This document shows positions 61,527 to 64,000 of a stretch of DNA of 64,000 bases, piece after piece. The DNA is from Marinovum algicola (GTDB lineage: Bacteria > Pseudomonadota > Alphaproteobacteria > Rhodobacterales > Rhodobacteraceae): NCBI RefSeq assembly GCF_900109145.1, contig NZ_FNYY01000017.1, forward strand, positions 1-64,000. Direction: 5' to 3'. How positions within the stretch are numbered: position 1 is the first letter of the stretch; each line of letters starts with the position of its first letter. The translations under genes and the position numbers were made by a program. The notes beneath the pieces are model-generated. The model had not been told where the DNA came from, searched no databases, and worked only from the letters and a program-made list of their open reading frames with translations.

Positions 61527-62204
61527 TCAGCCCGCCAGCTTGCCCTCGACCATCTTCGTCGCACCGGACAATTGGCCGAGATGCGTGCCGTCGCTGACCT
61601 TGACCTCGCTGATGCGGCCGCGCTCGGTCTTCAGCTCGCCCTCTTCCAGCACCGCATCGAGATCCTCGGGCGCGATGAACAGCACCCCGGAGGCATCCGC
61701 CAGCACCGCATAGCCGGGCAGCACCGCCGCGCCGCCGATCGAGACCGGCACGTTGAAGCCGCCGCCGGTGTTGTAGAGCCGCGTCGTCACCGGCGAAGCG
61801 CCGCGCGACCACATGGCAAAGCCTTGTTCCTCGATCTCGGCGGTGTCGGTGTGCGGGCCGTCGACGCAGCCGCCCTCCAGCCCGATCATCGCCGCCATCC
61901 GGGTCACGCCGCCGCCCCAGCAGGCATATTTGCTGTCGCCCAGCCGGTCGACGGCCAGGAAGTAACCCGGCCCGCATTGGCTCAGGCAATGGTGCAGCAG
62001 CGTCGAATCGAGGCCGGGAATGGCCAATGTCGCCACCGTCGCCGCCACCACCTTGCCGGGCAGCACCGGCTGAATCGCCGGCGCGGCAAAGCCGAAGTGA
62101 TAGAAATGCCCGATGGTCGCGGTTTCCAGCTTGGCCAGACGGTCGAGCTTGTCCTGCGCGATCGGCGTCGGCATCGGGTTCATTTTGTAGGTCAGGTTGG
62201 TCAT
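61527..62204 (-). CDS. RraA-like/HMG-aldolase-family protein with missing catalytic Arg
   Basis: A 225-residue protein of the RraA/4-hydroxy-4-methyl-2-oxoglutarate aldolase fold. The phosphate/keto-acid loop and central strand are visible (AVDRLGDSKYACWGGGVTRMAAMIGLEGGCVDG). In the aldolase motif DGxxRD, the Arg is replaced by T119 (DGPHTD) while D120 remains, so pyruvate-enolate chemistry of the usual kind is doubtful. The start at 62204 follows AAGGA. It lies nine bases downstream of dctM and is the last gene of the TRAP operon, suggesting it acts on the imported acid. Confidence 0.8.
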   Translation of the reverse strand: MTNLTYKMNPMPTPIAQDKLDRLAKLETATIGHFYHFGFAAPAIQPVLPGKVVAATVATLAIPGLDSTLLHHCLSQCGPGYFLAVDRLGDSKYACWGGGVTRMAAMIGLEGGCVDGPHTDTAEIEEQGFAMWSRGASPVTTRLYNTGGGFNVPVSIGGAAVLPGYAVLADASGVLFIAPEDLDAVLEEGELKTERGRISEVKVSDGTHLGQLSGATKMVEGKLAG

Positions 62205-62213
62205 GGTTCGTCC

Positions 62214-63497
62214 TTATTGCGGGCCCAGCACGAGGTTGGGCAGGAAGGTCACGATCTGCGGCACATAGGTCAGCAGGATCAGCACGGCGAAAAGCGGCAG
62301 CAGCATCGGCAGCACGGCCAGGGTCACCCGCTCGAAGCGGACGCGGCCGACCTCCGAGACGATGTAGAGCCCGATGCCCATCGGCGGCGTGGCGATGCCG
62401 ATCAGCAGGCCCAGCTGGATGATGATGCCGAAATGCACCCGGTCGATGCCGTAGGCGTCGATCAGCGGCAGCAGCGTCGGCACCAGGATCAGCTTGGCCG
62501 GCACGCCCTCGACGACACAGCCGACGAGCACGATGAAGATCAGCAGCAGCGCCAGAAAGACATGCCGGCTCTCGGTCAGCGAAAAGGTCCAGTCGGCCAG
62601 TTTCTGCGGCGTCTGGTCGATCGCCAGCAACCAGCCCATGGCAATCGAAAAGGCGATGATGATCATGATCACCGAAGTCATCATCGCTGTATCCGACAGC
62701 GCCTGGACAAAGTTGCGCAGGGTCAGCTCGCGATACCAGATGCCAAGCCCGATGCAGTAGAGGCAGGCCAGCACCCCGGCCTCGGTGGCGGTGACAAAGC
62801 CGAACAGGATGCTGCCCAGGATGATGCCAGGCGCGATCAGCGCGGCAAAGCCGTGACGGGCGGTGCCCACCACCTGCCGCGGGGTGGCGCGGGGTTGGGT
62901 CGGAAATTGCTCGAAACCGGCGCGCAGCCGCACATAGATCATCAGCGCCAGCCCGACGGTCAGCCCCGGCACCAGCCCGGCAAGGAACATCCGTTCGATG
63001 CTCTGCTGCGCCAGAAAGGCATAGATCACCAGCCCGATCGACGGCGGGATCAGCGGCCCGATCACCGAAGAGGCGACGGTGATCGCCGCGGCGAAATCGG
63101 CCTTGTAGCCGCGTTCGCGCATCGCCTTGATCTCGATTGCGCCCAGCCCGGCGCAATCGGCCACCGCCGCGCCCGAGATGCCGGCAAAGATCATCGACGA
63201 CAGGATGTTGACCTGCGCCAGCCCGGCCTTGAGATGGCCGACCAGCGCATTGGCAAAGGCAAAGATGCGCTCGGTCACGCCGGTGGCGTTCATCAGGTTG
63301 CCCGCCATGATGAAAAAGGGCACCGCGGTCAGCGAGGCCTTGTTGACCCCCTCGAGCATCTGCTGCGGGATGATCTGCATCGCCGAGGAGAAATCCGAAG
63401 TGGCAAAGGTCAGCACCGTCGCCGCGCCGATGGCGATGGAAACGGGCACGCGCACCAGGATCAACGCGATGAAGGTTCCGATCAGGATCCAGGCCAT
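62214..63497 (-). CDS. dctM: TRAP transporter large permease DctM
   Basis: A 427-residue membrane protein with about twelve helices. The family motifs are present: VPFFIMAGNLMNATGVTERIFAFANALVGHL, SSMIFAGISGAAVADCAGLGAIEIKAMRERGY, and VVGCVVEGVPAKLILVPTLLPL in the C-terminal half. It imports an organic acid with sodium, using the DctQ subunit encoded three bases upstream and a DctP-type binding protein presumably encoded beyond the window. Length is normal. Confidence 0.93.
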   Translation of the reverse strand: MAWILIGTFIALILVRVPVSIAIGAATVLTFATSDFSSAMQIIPQQMLEGVNKASLTAVPFFIMAGNLMNATGVTERIFAFANALVGHLKAGLAQVNILSSMIFAGISGAAVADCAGLGAIEIKAMRERGYKADFAAAITVASSVIGPLIPPSIGLVIYAFLAQQSIERMFLAGLVPGLTVGLALMIYVRLRAGFEQFPTQPRATPRQVVGTARHGFAALIAPGIILGSILFGFVTATEAGVLACLYCIGLGIWYRELTLRNFVQALSDTAMMTSVIMIIIAFSIAMGWLLAIDQTPQKLADWTFSLTESRHVFLALLLIFIVLVGCVVEGVPAKLILVPTLLPLIDAYGIDRVHFGIIIQLGLLIGIATPPMGIGLYIVSEVGRVRFERVTLAVLPMLLPLFAVLILLTYVPQIVTFLPNLVLGPQ

Positions 63498-63500
63498 GGG

Positions 63501-64000
63501 TCAGCTCTCCGGGTGATGGTCGGCGACGTTCTCGGGCATCCCGGCGCCGATCTTGGCCAGGTCGAGAAGCGCGGTCAGCGTTACCAGCGCGGCCGAGACG
63601 AACAGCGGGATCGACAGCGCCAGCCGCGGCAGTTCGAAACCGGCGGGCAGGATCGCACCGTCATAGACCCCGCGTGAGGTGGCGATGACCTTGGGCAATT
63701 GCCACAGCAGCACGCCGGTCACCGAAAGCGTCGCGGCATCGCTCAGAAGCCGGGTGACGGCCATGCCGGCGGGGCCGAACAGACCGGCGATGAAATCGAC
63801 GCGCACATCCTTGAGCCGCACGTACATGGCGAAAAAGCCGAAGAAGCTGAGCCAGATGAAAAACACCATGGTCCAGGGCCACATCCAGTACGGCGCGAGG
63901 CTCATCGGCCGCAGGATGATGGTGGCCACCGTCAGTCCCAGCATCACCAGCAGGCAGACATTCGACAGCCACATGAAGATGCCGCCCAGATCCCAGTTCA
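63501..64000 (-). CDS. dctQ: TRAP transporter small permease DctQ, 5' end beyond window
   Basis: At least 165 residues of a four-helix membrane protein. WMWPWTMVFFIWLSFFGFFAMYVRLKDVRVDFIAG carries the DctQ pattern (W-x-E/x-R at the helix end). An in-frame ATG exists at 63974, but the frame stays open to the window end with fitting sequence (NWDLGGIF just upstream), so the true start is probably outside. It is followed directly by dctM. Confidence 0.85.
   Translation of the reverse strand, partial: NWDLGGIFMWLSNVCLLVMLGLTVATIILRPMSLAPYWMWPWTMVFFIWLSFFGFFAMYVRLKDVRVDFIAGLFGPAGMAVTRLLSDAATLSVTGVLLWQLPKVIATSRGVYDGAILPAGFELPRLALSIPLFVSAALVTLTALLDLAKIGAGMPENVADHHPES

Noticed and set aside
1-64000. 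tRNA, rRNA, CRISPR array, prophage or toxin-antitoxin pair
   Set aside because: Reading both strands found no cloverleaf-like gene ends, regular spaced repeats, phage structural genes or small paired ORFs. The gaps between genes are short and accounted for by promoters, operators and hairpins.

Overview
This 64 kb window is GC-rich, tightly packed chromosomal DNA of a Rhodobacteraceae/Roseobacter-type alphaproteobacterium. That assignment is an inference from base composition, the ATGA and TAATG gene junctions, and the dense mix of ABC, TTT and TRAP importers with GcvT-family demethylases. About 52 protein genes were read. No tRNA, rRNA or CRISPR was seen, and no gene-free stretch exceeds 300 bases. 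Almost every module follows one plan: a substrate-binding protein (SBP) gene, membrane and ATPase genes, one or a few catabolic enzymes, and a local regulator.

Layout. (1) 1-925: an IS30-type insertion sequence cut by the window edge. (2) 972-11955: a LuxR-type response regulator and an NCS1-permease/histidine-kinase hybrid, divergent from a urea/short-chain-amide importer (urtABCDE-like) with formamidase fmdA and fmdB. (3) 11962-17975: an RpiR regulator, a tripartite tricarboxylate transporter (tctC, tctB, tctA) with an unusual leaderless BMP-domain gene, and a 2-hydroxyacid dehydrogenase. (4) 17986-28653: a LacI regulator, a DUF1989-GcvT fusion, a glycine-betaine-type ABC importer, a dimethylglycine/sarcosine-dehydrogenase-like FAD-GcvT protein and purU, together a folate-linked demethylation locus. 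(5) 28765-37094: a peptide-type ABC importer with a fused permease-ATPase, a DUF1028 protein, a FadR-type regulator and an AllC/HyuC-like amidohydrolase, joined by a shared palindrome. (6) 37126-53250: an organophosphate-themed block with UgpBAEC, a PhnDCEE-like importer with a HAD protein, a DeoR regulator, a Na/Pi-cotransporter-PhoU protein, a NUDIX protein and an AfuABC-like importer. (7) 53279-64000: a D-2-hydroxyglutarate-dehydrogenase-like FAD/Fe-S protein, two LysR regulators, a gamma-glutamyltransferase-fold enzyme lacking the gamma-glutamyl recognition residues, an SDR, a GhrA-like reductase, an RraA-like protein and TRAP membrane subunits running off the end.

The best candidates for undescribed biology are the DUF1989-GcvT fusion in the betaine-type locus, the transporter-kinase hybrid facing the amide importer, the GGT-fold enzyme with a rewritten substrate pocket, and the phosphate-ester block. 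A pattern across the window is that five of seven SBP genes are followed at once by a strong hairpin before the next gene of the operon. This is the arrangement expected for higher expression of the binding protein than of its membrane partners.
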